This document shows positions 12,301 through 24,300 of a stretch of 64,000 nt of DNA, piece after piece. A model generated the notes under the pieces. That model made no database searches, was not told where the DNA came from, and was given only the letters and a program-made list of their open reading frames with translations. The DNA comes from Siphonodentalium dalli. Its lineage: Eukaryota > Mollusca > Scaphopoda > Gadilida > Siphonodentaliidae. The position numbers and the translations under genes are program-made. Position 1 is the stretch's first letter; every line of letters begins with the position of its first letter. The DNA lies in the NCBI GenBank assembly GCA_032622095.1, contig CP136069.1, positions 69,587,319-69,651,318 of the forward strand, given 5' to 3'.

Positions 12301-15300
12301 ATTTATACAGGTACATGGGTAATTTCCGTATTTATCAACGGATTCGAGCCATTGAAGTCTGAAACCACAACCACGGATTCCAATTATACACTTGGTACAT
12401 TTCGTTCTTGTCAAAAGCTGAAGTTTAATGAAATAAAAAAAATGCGATAACAGTATCAGCTTATGTTTCGATGTGTCACATGATTACGTAACTGACCAAC
12501 ATGCCACACGGCAGACCGCGGCGATACAACCTTTGATATACCGCCGACAGACTGGGCTGATATCTTTATTTAACTGAAGCCTGGTAAAGCTATATTTAAC
12601 ATGGCGTAAGGTAATTAGCCTGTCACACGGACTTCTTTTTTAATGGAGCGAGAATGTAATGATTACTTTTTATTTCAGATCGAGTGTATAAAATAATGAA
12701 ATCGAATAGATAAGTGCCACCTATAAATAGCAATACTATCCCTTTTCTTATTGAATTTTCTATTAATTCATTTTATATATTTACAACATATTAGTAAGGC
12801 ACAAATAACATGTACCACAGATGATAGACATCCAATCTAAGATGACAGAGACAAAGGGATAAATAACGAATCAAACATTGGATATGTCAGGACCCTTCAA
12901 ACTTTGTAAATTTAGACATACTGGTCGCAGTTCTGTCCTTCAACATTCTCCTTGCACATACACAATCCTGTCATTGGATCGCACACAGGGTTGTTTCCCT
13001 TACTGCCAGCAACACTGCAACCGCATGGTCTGAAAAGAAAGAATAGTACATGAATTAAGCAACTTAGTCTCATCAATATTTTTCGTTTCGATTTTACTCG
13101 TTCCCGATCTTTCCCATTTTACCCCCTTTTCATGGTATTTTTAGCTTCGCCATTTTACACCCTTTTTTCGCTGTTAGCATTTTTTATCATGTTACCACCC
13201 CCAATTTACCAGTAACTTTTTAAATATTTTTTTTTTCGATTTGTAATATTATGTGCTTTTGTATTTCTTAGTAACATCTCACTTATAGTTTTACGTTTTT
13301 TGTTGATGTCCAAAATTATGTCTTATATTTGCAATTATATTTTATGTTTAACATGTCAAGCGTTTTAGAGCATTTCGGTGGATTTTTTGCTATACAAACT
13401 GTTATTTATTTATTTATTTATTTATATTGCCTTTACTGTGGTTGAGAGTTAGGTTTAGTTTGCGTATTTTGTAGTTAGGTACTTTGTATATAATTTTATC
13501 CATTCGTTATTTACTATTATTTTAGGATGGGTGCCATGTCTGTATTGTAAGCGCATTGAAAATAATTTATTGTGTAATGCGCTCTAAATGTATCTATAAT
13601 AATAATAATAATAATGAATCAAATGTAGTTATTCACTCAACCTATATGCATTGATTATTCTGGACAAATACTCATTCACTAATTCACTTAATTCACTAAA
13701 GGTTCTCATGAGTTTAAATAATTTTGTGAGAGGTCTTCATTAAAATTAGCATGTTTCAACTGGAAATATCACATATAATAATGAAATATCAAGCAATATG
13801 ATCATTACATATGACGTAATTGGAGAACTTACACATTCCGAGTCACACTAACAATGTTCGATATTTTGTAATCCACAACCAGAATAGATGAGTCACTTAT
13901 CAACTGACTAATATATTAACAAAATGAACTAGAGGTAGGCTGTCCCAATGGGACTAAGAATACACCCCATGGAATAGGTGGATTACTCCACAAAAAAGTT
14001 GGACGGACCTCATAATCACAGGTGCACAGGTTCACATGGTACTAAATATCTGTTCCAAGTTTTTTTTTTAAATTGACTGAAAAATGTGGGAATACAAGCT
14101 CAGACAAAATTAGGCATCTTGAGAAACTTTTAAGTAGAAAAAGGGGGATAACACCACAAAACAGTCGGACAAACCTCATAATCGCAGGTTAACAGGTTCC
14201 CCATGGTATTCATTCAAACCGATTTATCATTTTGGGCATATCTTTTTGACACCAGCTTAGAATTGGTAAAGGGAAAGACCTGATTCTTACCTGCAACCAG
14301 CATCACCGAAGTCGTAATGGTTGATTTCACATCGGTCACAACGGTCACCAGTCACTCCTGGTTTACATTTACAAATCGCAGAATTATCACATTGTAGATC
14401 TTCTGAGCCTGGAATATGATATAATACTAGAGTTACGCATCTTGAACCACCAACAAATTATAACCTAATTTTAGGACATAAGTTTAGAAGTTAGGACACA
14501 AGAAGACAAAGTCATAATTTGCAATTACAAATATCAAAATGATCAGACTAGATTTTCTGAATCTGGAAAATGTCAATTTATCACAGAGTTACTCCTCTAG
14601 GATCATTATTCATAATCAATAGCATAATATTTTAATAACACAAAAAGCTAAACTCCAGTTTGCTCTTAAATGAGGAAAATAACTTGATGATCAACTTGAT
14701 GATCAACAATAAGGCCATACAAAGTTTACAATGTGTTTCTTGGACACTTTAATTTTCAAAATGGGCAGGTAGAGCAATGCCCTAAATAATCGACTCCTTA
14801 ACCATAGCAGAATTATGGGTAATTTTTCAGGATTTAGTCGCAAATATGGCTTGTTACCATTAATCGGAAAGCTCTCATTGAGAGCTTTCCGATGAATGGC
14901 AACAAGCCATATTTCCGAATAAATCCTGAAAAATTACCCATAATTCTTCTATTGTTAAGGAGTCGATTATTTAGGGCATTACTGTTGGCAGGTTTTTACC
15001 TATAAAATTAACCAGCAGGCAGGTTATTATTCCCACTTTTTATGACCTGAATTAGCCAGCAAGAAGGTTTGTATGTCTTTACTCACATATTATCAAAAAT
15101 ATTGCTGGGGAGAAATATGTCAATGTAAGTCTGTTTTATTACACAAGTACATAAAGTTAAAGGTACTCAATCCGATCCGATGGTCCCCATATCATCAGAA
15201 TCCAACAAAAAACAAAAAATTTGAAGTGCCTCTTCAGTTATCAGAATCTATTAATTGCCCAAAAATAATACTAACCACAGTCAACTATAGTATTATAGTT

Positions 15301-18300
15301 ATTTTTCAACGAAATTTTGCCGGTTTGTCAAATATCGGACCCCAAAAAAGCCACTTATCCATCTACATCCGCAATTTGGTCCGAAACCGTCTTCTCTTCG
15401 ACTGTTTACTGGGCCACTAAAAATTATCGGTGGTGAAAAATAATAGACTTAAAAAATCAAGATCTGATCACTCTTGAGCTTTGATGGATGTGTTCCTCGA
15501 CTTGAATCAAATATTTTTTATCCCCGAAGCCAAGGAAATAGTAATTAGCGAGCGTCAATTCGGAATATGCATCTTTAAACAAATCATTTAAAAAGAACAA
15601 CATATTTTTTATCAGTAAATATACTATCCATACAATAGTATCAACATGCATCTGTCATAAATAAGCTATGAAAAACCTATAATACCACAGAATACAACGT
15701 TTCTTATTTAGTATAAATCGTTTCTTATTTAGTATAAATCGTCATCACAAAATAGTTAAGTACCCCAATCTAACATAAGCCGACTATTTAAACATTGACT
15801 ATTTAAACATCGGCAATCCATTATTTCTAACATAAAAGAGATTATACTGATAATCACGATTTTATGTTCTTCAGAATCTGATTAACACTATGTATCAGGA
15901 AATGAGTGGGGGCACTTGAAGGGTAAGCTTGTTCATTGACAACTAAACAAGTTGAAATATGTCTAGCTAGATTTATGACCATGCAGTAGTGAACAGAGAT
16001 TGTGGATATCCTGTTATGAAGCTGCGTGGCAGGATGATTTATAATTTTTATTTTTGGTGGTTCATAAAAATCAGCCAACGGGCCATGTTTTTATGAGCAG
16101 GCAGGTGTCTGAGAAATAAGGCTTGAAATAGTGTGTCTGTCATTTACAGAATGAGGTCCCATAGGGTAATTTAGTGACGCTACCCCGCACAGCAGCCTAG
16201 CATCACTAAATGCACCCTCTGGGGGACTTCATTCTGCTTAGACCTCATCTTATGGGAAGTAGCTACAGTAATGCCCTAAATAATCAACTCCTTAACCACA
16301 GCAGAATTATGGGTAATTTTTGCAGGATTTAGTCGGAAATATGTCTTGTTGCCATTCATCGGAAAGCTCTCACCGAGAGCTTTCCGATGAATGGCAACAA
16401 GTCACATTTCCGACTAAATCCTGAAAAATTATCCATAATTCTGCTGTAGTTAAGGAGTCGATTATTTATGGCATTACTGTATAGTCTCAAAATTAACATT
16501 GTTTTCAGATACTTTTTCCCTTCTGTTCAGTTCCTATATCCCCTAATTTGCAAAAGATAAAATGCATAATTGAGGTAACTAATGGGTGAACATCACCAAC
16601 TTCAACAGGGGAACTTCAATCTGATCCTGGTCTCCCATAGCAGTTGAGGTCTCAGCAGAATGAGGTTCCCAGAGGGTGGATTTGGTGATGCTAGCCCACT
16701 ATGCGGGATAGCCTCACTAAATTCACCCTCAGGGGACCTCATTCTGCAAATGACAGACACACTAATTCAAGGCTTGCTGAGAAACATAACATTAATTTTG
16801 TTTTGCCAAAGGCTTTGACAATCACCAAATTATTGAAATAAATGGTTAGGCCAAAACAAAAAACTTCTCTGTTTCCGATAACATTGGGATAATTTTCCAG
16901 ACAGGCAGGCAGAATTTTTTATTTTTTTTTAAAACCTTTCAGCTGTAAGTGATACAATAGTGTAGTCACAGTCCCATGGAATATGGTAGATCAATGTGTA
17001 TTGAAAATGAGTCGAGCATTGGATAAAAAACATGCTGTCCCTTGAATTCATTCACCCTGCAGTAAGATCTTACCAAAGTTGAGCTCAATAACCAACTTAT
17101 TTTTGCTTTTGGGATTGGGAAAAACGATAAATATTCACATTGACACTCTCAACAGGTAACTATCGACTAGCCTTCTAGAGAAAATTGAAAAAAAAATTGA
17201 GGCAGGCAAGAAAATCTCAGCCAGACAGGGTATCGAAAACAAAGAGGTTTTTTTTTTGGCCTTACAGAGTGCACTGCTGAAGCAGACAAAATATACCAAA
17301 CAGCAATAATATGAATGTGCCAAACATACTGAACACATAGAGACAATTCACATACCAGAAATATCACTTAAAATCATTTTATTACACAGCAATTGCTATA
17401 TTCTGGCCGATTATGTTATTTTGGTCTCTGTGGTAATTTAATTCACCTGATCGAAAACGACATGCTACACTAGTGATGTCATACATGACAACACAACTGG
17501 CATTGCATTACTTCAACCTCTCTCTGTGTTGAGTCAATTACTAACTAGCATGGGAGCCAAACAGAACAATTATCTGATACTAAAGAATATATAATTTTGG
17601 TGAGTAACAAATGCAGAACCACATAGGCACATGAAGTGGTTTTTAATCCGTACCTATTTCATTACAATGGCAGGGCACGCATCTGTTGTCTTCATGACGA
17701 TAATGATTCTCTAAACACAGCTCACAATGAGCACCAGCAGCGTTTTCTCGGCAGTTTATACACCGACCTCCATGACCAGTCTGGTCGTATAGTTCCTGGT
17801 CGAAAACGCAGGTATTGGACAGATCACTGCAGTCGCAAGCTGAAATATTCAGAAATATTCAGTTAGAAATTTTCAAGTTCGAGGAAAGTGAGTCAATGAA
17901 AACATTTGCTCAATTGAAAATTCACTGTTTACTTTTTGCTATAATGAAAACAAGATCAGCACCATGAGTGGCATAAAACATCAGTTGGCTACAGTAATGC
18001 CCTAAATAATCGACTCGTTAACCACAGCAGAATTATGGGCAACTTTTCAAGATTTAGTCGGAAATATGGCTTGTTGCCATTCATCGGAAAGCTCTCACTG
18101 AGAGCTTTCCGATGAATGGCAACAAGCCATATTTACTGAGAGCTTTCCGATGAATGGCAACAAGCCATATTTCCGACTAAATCCTGAAAAGTTACCAATA
18201 ATTCTGCTGTTAAGGAGTCATTTATTTAGGGCATTACTGTAGTTCCCAATTGCATTCAGAAAGATACCATAAGAGTTAACCCTTTCATGATGGGAGCTGT

Positions 18301-21300
18301 GCTGGTTCAGCATTAATAACCCTGCACCAGTGTATTATCTTATATATTTACGAGTCTCCCAATAGCCTCGCAAATATAAGTCAAACGCACTGACTTACAA
18401 GGTAAATATTGTTAGGCCAATGTATTCTCTTATATATGTGAGGCACACTATGGGAGACTCGCATATATAAGAGAATGCATTGGCACAGGGTTTTCGCGAG
18501 AGCATTCCGATGAATGGCAACAAGCCATATTTCCGACTATATCCTAAAACCTAAAAAATTACCCATAATTCTGCTGTGGTTAAGGAGTCGATTATTTAGT
18601 GCATTACTGTATTGTGGGGACAAAATCATTATCTCCAGCAACATTGTGGGATACATGAATAATTGATATATGGATGTCTCTTTTTGAACCCCTCGGTCTG
18701 AATCAATGATTGCGATGAAGGAGATTTTGAGACTTGTTTACTTTTACAGGATATCACAAGCTTTTGAGCCTTTTTTGCAACTAAGAAACCGTTTTCTGAA
18801 ATTGCATGCAGTCATTGCTTGATAAAGGTGGCAAGAACGGCTGAAAACATGTGATATTAAAAGTAAACAAGCCTCAAAATCTGTATAATAGTATCTAGCC
18901 TATCAAATTCCCATGAATAAAACGTTACTGGCTGCGATGTCAACTCCAGACAACCGATTAATACCACTGCCTGCCAGTTCATTTGAACTGAGTTGTCTTA
19001 AGCCTTACATGATGGGAGCTGCACTGGTACAGCATTAAAGATCGTACGCCAGTGCATTCTCTTATATACAGTATATGAGACTCCCATAGTGAGCCTCGCA
19101 TATATAAAGGAATGCACTGACTTACAAGGTCAAAATAAATATTGTTAGGCCTATGCAGTCTCTTATATATGCGTTGCGCCCTATGGGAGACTCACATATA
19201 TAAGAGCAGGGACGCCGGAGAAGGGGGGCACTTGCCCCCCTTGCCCCGACCCAGGGGAGTCCAGTGGGTACCAGAAAAGTGCCCTCCTGACTGGTTTGCC
19301 CCCTTGCCCTTTAGTGCTTCCCTGTATAAGAGAATGCATTGGCACAGGGTTTTCACAGAATTTCAGGAAATTCCATTCATGGAAGGGTTAACTGCACATG
19401 TGAAAAGAAAATAAATTAAATAAATAATACTGTAAGCCTATCAACTGACCTAATTATTTCTGACATACAACACCAACCACACATTTAATTTTCTTTGGCC
19501 TCATCTTCTTAGAATTTGGTAAAGGTACAATTCTAATCTAAGGGTACTACTCGTCAATAAGTATTTACCAATGGTTAAAAATGGTTAAAGAATCCATCAT
19601 GGGAAAGAGATCCACGGTCTGGAAAATTAACCCTTTACCCAACAGAAGGGCCCTGTGCCAATGCATTCTATTATATATGCGAGTCGACCATAGGTCGCCT
19701 CGCATATATAAGAGAATGCATTGGCTTAACACATTAAAAATTATAAAATTGTTAAAGAATGTAAGAAAAAATGGTAAAAAGTGTCGACTCGCATATATAA
19801 GAGAATGCATTGGCACAGGGCATAACTGTAACTATCACAATGTGGTCAAGGAGCAGGTTCCAATGATATCCATATTTGTATGGTTCTATTGAGCAGGGAC
19901 CAGCCTAGACCAGATTTTCAGGGCGAAATGACTTCGCCCTACTATAAAAATAAGGCGAAGTGGCCGTTCTATAGGGCGAAGTGAGTCTACAAAATTTAAA
20001 TTGATCCGTACTACGACAGGAGTCGCTATAGAACGAAAATAGGAGAGATGAAATATGTCAATTAAACTTATGAAACAATGGTTGAAATATGGAGTCTTTA
20101 TGTTCACTTCATGACCCTAATAACTACCCAAACATAATTGTGAGAGGATAGCAGCATTTTATATCGTAATTGTGGGAGAATGACAGGATTTTATTTCATA
20201 TTTTTCGGGTTGTTAAAAATGCCAACAATATTTATCAAACAGAAACGAAACGATCTCATGAACACTTTTACTGCGCTCTGATAGTTATCCCGTTTGAAAT
20301 TTTAATATGCTTCACAAATGAATTTGTTTTAAAATTTCTTTAACCAAACTCCATAGAGGGAGTGATGAATTGACACATTGTGAGAGGTGTGAGTTGTAAT
20401 CTTCATTGTAAGGTGTGGTAATCACGGTAATCTAAAAATAACAACAACCAGATTAACACTTGAGGCCCGACGATGTTTTCACAGCTGCCAGTAATCAGAC
20501 TCCATTGTCAACATTGTCAGATTGGAGCATTACAGGTGTTAATTGTTTTATAACACCATGATACACCCTGATAGTGGAGTATTGTGTGCAATCACAGTTG
20601 ATAGTTGTAAATTATCATAAATTATTTGGGGCATTTTGCCGAATTTCGTCAGTCAACTTTGGAATTTTTAGGGCGACTTGAACTTCGCCCGACTGCAAAA
20701 ATAAGGCGAAGTGGACGGAGCTAGGGCGAAGAAGTCGCCCACGTCACCCTCTCGGCTGATCCCTGCTATTGAGACAGACCGAAGATATTTTAGGCTGTTG
20801 AAGCTTTATTTGGCCGGTTTTGGCCGGTTTGTTGGGTAAAGGGTTAAATGGCCACCTCAATCAAATCCTGTTATTACATTCCTACATGTATGTGTGATTT
20901 ACCTTGATTTCTAAAGTGATTATAAACGATAAATTCACCAGTGAATTATGTCATTTTAACTAGCGCATTATTTATTATGCTATCGAAATGTATGCTTCAT
21001 GGGTATGTTGGCGGTATTATTGGGATTTCTGGTAAATCAGGTGTTTATAGTGGAATATAATAAACAGAATAATCACTTTATTGAACTGGTGACGTGAAAT
21101 AATTCATTCGAGGCAGGAACTATTTTGTAAAACACTCGCTCTTGTGTTTGAACAATGTCCCTGCCTCTAATGAATTATTTCACGTCACCAGTTCAATCAA
21201 GTGATTATTCTCCATGAAATGTTTTTTGCAAAAAATTACGATAAAAAAACCCTTTCCAAATTCCCATGAACAAAACTAGTTGTGCTTGACAGAGTGAGAC

Positions 21301-24300
21301 ACATGTGCTCTATGCATTAGCCATGTGAGATTGGAATACACCCATGTTGTGCGCCAGTTCATTTGAACCGAGTCCTCTTAACTGCGTGTGACAAAAAAAT
21401 CTCCAATTGCCTATAAGAACCAGAGCTACAAAACAGATGCTCAATTATTAGCAGTGGGATTACACTGTCTTCCGACTGTAATCGTATTTCACTATGTACA
21501 CAAAAAAACTTAGTCTGAATTAATGGTGCACATATAAAAACAATGTTGAAAAAATGATGAAATATCATGAATCATTGGTAGACTGATGATAGCTTTGCAT
21601 TGGTCCGTTGGTAAATACAGGAAACAATTGTATGCAAAAGACATATACACATCATAACAAGAGCTGTGCTTTGCCCAGTGCTTAACGCCACATATGTGGC
21701 ATACCGCTTAGTGTGGGCATACCTATAACCTATGGCTGAGATACTCCAGCCGACGGACCCAAAAAACATTTTCAGAAAACAAAGATGAGTAATTTTATGA
21801 AAATAACAAAAATTTAATTGAGATCTGACAACCTGTGCTTGAGATATCTGGACAGATGGAGGAATGGAAGGACGGAGGATCTGATGCATGTAATTCAGTA
21901 GACCCATCTTTTCCCTCGGTCATGGGGGTATAATAAATAAGTACAGTAATGCCCTAAATAATCAACTCCTAAACAACAGCAGAATTATGGGTAATTTTTC
22001 AGGATTCAGTTGGAAATATGGCTTGTTGATATTCATTGGAAAGCTTTCAAATGAATGGCAACAAGCCATATTTCGGACTAAATCCTGAAAATTACCCATA
22101 ATTCTGCTGTGGTTAAGGAATCGATTATTTAGGGCATTACTGTATCTCAAGAATACTGAAGCTAATTGTCAGGAAATTTTACATGTATATTCAATATATT
22201 ATGACTGATGAAGTCAGCTAATTTCAACCCGCTGTGTCTAGTATGCTCGAGTGAGAACTGTTTGAGCAGAGGTGGTGCTTAATTATAAAAGTCACAAAAT
22301 ATTTTGAAGGGTAGAAAACTCTTTTAAAGACTCATGCGAATAACAGCTTAGTTCTGCATGCAACCACATGTCATGACAACAAGACTTGGAGACACACCAT
22401 GCCCTCATTGTAATGAGTAGACACTAGATTCAAAACTGTCATGAGGCTGCAATTCCTCTTGTGGTAAATGAGGAATTGTCATATCGTTCAGGGAATTAAC
22501 TTTTAACCCTTTGATGATGGGAGCTGCGCTGGTGCAGCATTAAAGATCCTGTGCCAGTGCATTCTCTTATATATGCAAGTCTCCCATAGGGAGCCTCACA
22601 CACATAAGAGAATGCACTGGCTTATAAGGTCAAGGTAACTATTGTTAGGCCAATGTATTTTCTTATATATGGGAGGCACCCTATGGGAGACTCGCATTTA
22701 TAAGAGAATGCACAGGGTTTTCTCAAAATTTCAGGAAGCTCCAGTCACGGAAGGGTTAATTGAAATAAAATGAAATTTTTTTCCTTTGCTGCATATCATG
22801 TTATGTTTACAATCTAGGTCAACAATGAAACAAATTTAATTAATTGACAACAAACTCTTACCAACTACATTTGAATGTAACTGTACGAAAATAATTCAAG
22901 ATTATTGTTCAAGATAAATATGCAAATAGAAAGTGAAATATGAGGCCACTGAATTATCAGATACAGGTAACTTTTAGTCAGTGAAGTAGATAAAGACTTT
23001 ACCAAAAAAAAAATTATGTTGATGTGAGATTTATGTATTTATAGGGCCTTGTGAATCGGGTTTGCAGTCAAACAAATCTTGAATCGAATCAGGTGTAATA
23101 TTCACAAATCGAATCTCGAATAAAGTATTTGATCTATGTGCCATTATCGAAAAATGGGATGGCGATGAAAACATGATTTAAGTAGTTCTAATTTACTGTA
23201 TCCAATAAGCAACTAAACTGAAAGCCTGTCTGTGCTTATTATTCACACATGCATCACATGGGTTTGGTTGCATTTCATTTTCATGTTTTATATTAGGCCA
23301 AAACAAAATAAAATATTTGAGTCTCGGATAATTTTTGTTCCGAATCAACGAGGGAGGGAGGACTTTATTTTTATTTTTTATTGCACATCGTAAGCATGGA
23401 TTATGATAGCTTCCTTTGTCTATATATTGACACCTCTTCATTATCACATGTGATCCTAAATTTTCTCCAGTGCATTTCAATTATTGAGTTACAATTAGTA
23501 CACCAGACTATGATGATCAGCTTATCATTTTCTTCAATGTAGTCATCTACTTAATATTCTATATCACTATGTGTATACATGATAGTCAATCTTCACAGAT
23601 TACAAAGAGATATGTTAAGAGTTCACGTATTTTACAATTAATTCTCAATACGTTTGGACATAATGCTAAAAACATACCATAGTATTTTATTTTTTTTACA
23701 TTTATTAAATACAAAATATTTTTTTTGCTCATATTATCAAAAATTTAAATAAAACATCCAATGCGGGCCATTTATTTCAATGCAGCGATGTCTGAGAGAC
23801 TCAAATAATATATTTTATTTGGCCTTATCTCAATATTTTCAATGACCCCTAATATATAACGATATGGAAAAAACAACACTCTTTCTTTTCTATTATAATG
23901 TCAAGTTCTACTAGTTTAGGTAAAAAAAATCAATAGAGCAAGACAAAAGCAGCAATTTAGGCTTAATTTTAGTTGTTATTCTAACAGACCTTGCATCTTG
24001 TGTTCAGATATCGTTTTGGTTAGATATAAGTTGTAAATTAAGCAATTAAGCTGATTTTGGTACACAATGATAGAACAAATTGTGCCACTTACCAACACAA
24101 GCATTTGCATCAACATGCGTTGCTCGTCTCCATGGTCTATCATTGTAAAACGGCAGACACTCCCCACAGTTTTTACCCATAGTATTATGCTGGCAATCAC
24201 ATGACAAGGCCAGAAGTTCTGGGTTACTCCTGTCCTCGATACATCGATTAGAGTGACCACTGCATCGACACCTAAAATATAAAGATAGTCGATACATCGG

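Larger units (their letters stand above)
7084..12921. other. laminin intron (5.8 kb), mostly single copy
   Basis: The least repeat-dense stretch of the window. Contains two short palindromes (7534-7673, 10289-10407) and a diverged direct duplication (11350-11930). The short ORFs here (for example 7999-8340 plus, 10331-10594 minus) have no recognisable domain and are probably chance. Confidence 0.75.
13030..14290. other. laminin intron (1.26 kb)
   Basis: Contains (TTAT)n near 13396-13423, (AAT)n near 13590-13615, and a diverged 'ACTAGAGGT' element at 13928-14215. Nothing else recognised. Confidence 0.85.
14409..17653. other. laminin intron (3.2 kb)
   Basis: Holds a mariner-type MITE (14772-14985), a D element with a nested mariner MITE (16117-16776), and a GGCC-ended element (16849-17261). 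15000-16100 is AT-rich, with a 21-bp tandem duplication near 15699-15740 but no gene recognised. Confidence 0.8.
17840..24092. other. laminin intron (6.25 kb) with nested MITEs
   Basis: Contains three mariner-type MITEs, four TTAA elements, two nested hAT-like insertions with perfect 8-bp target duplications, and two stem-loops. 22760-24092 (AT-rich, poly-A and poly-T tracts) shows nothing clear, apart from a possible GGCC-family remnant near 23293. Confidence 0.8.

Noticed and set aside
12908-12921. In-frame stop just after LE4, suggesting a truncated laminin or pseudogene
   Set aside because: A GTATGT donor precedes the stop and restores the frame with the next exon, so it is intronic.
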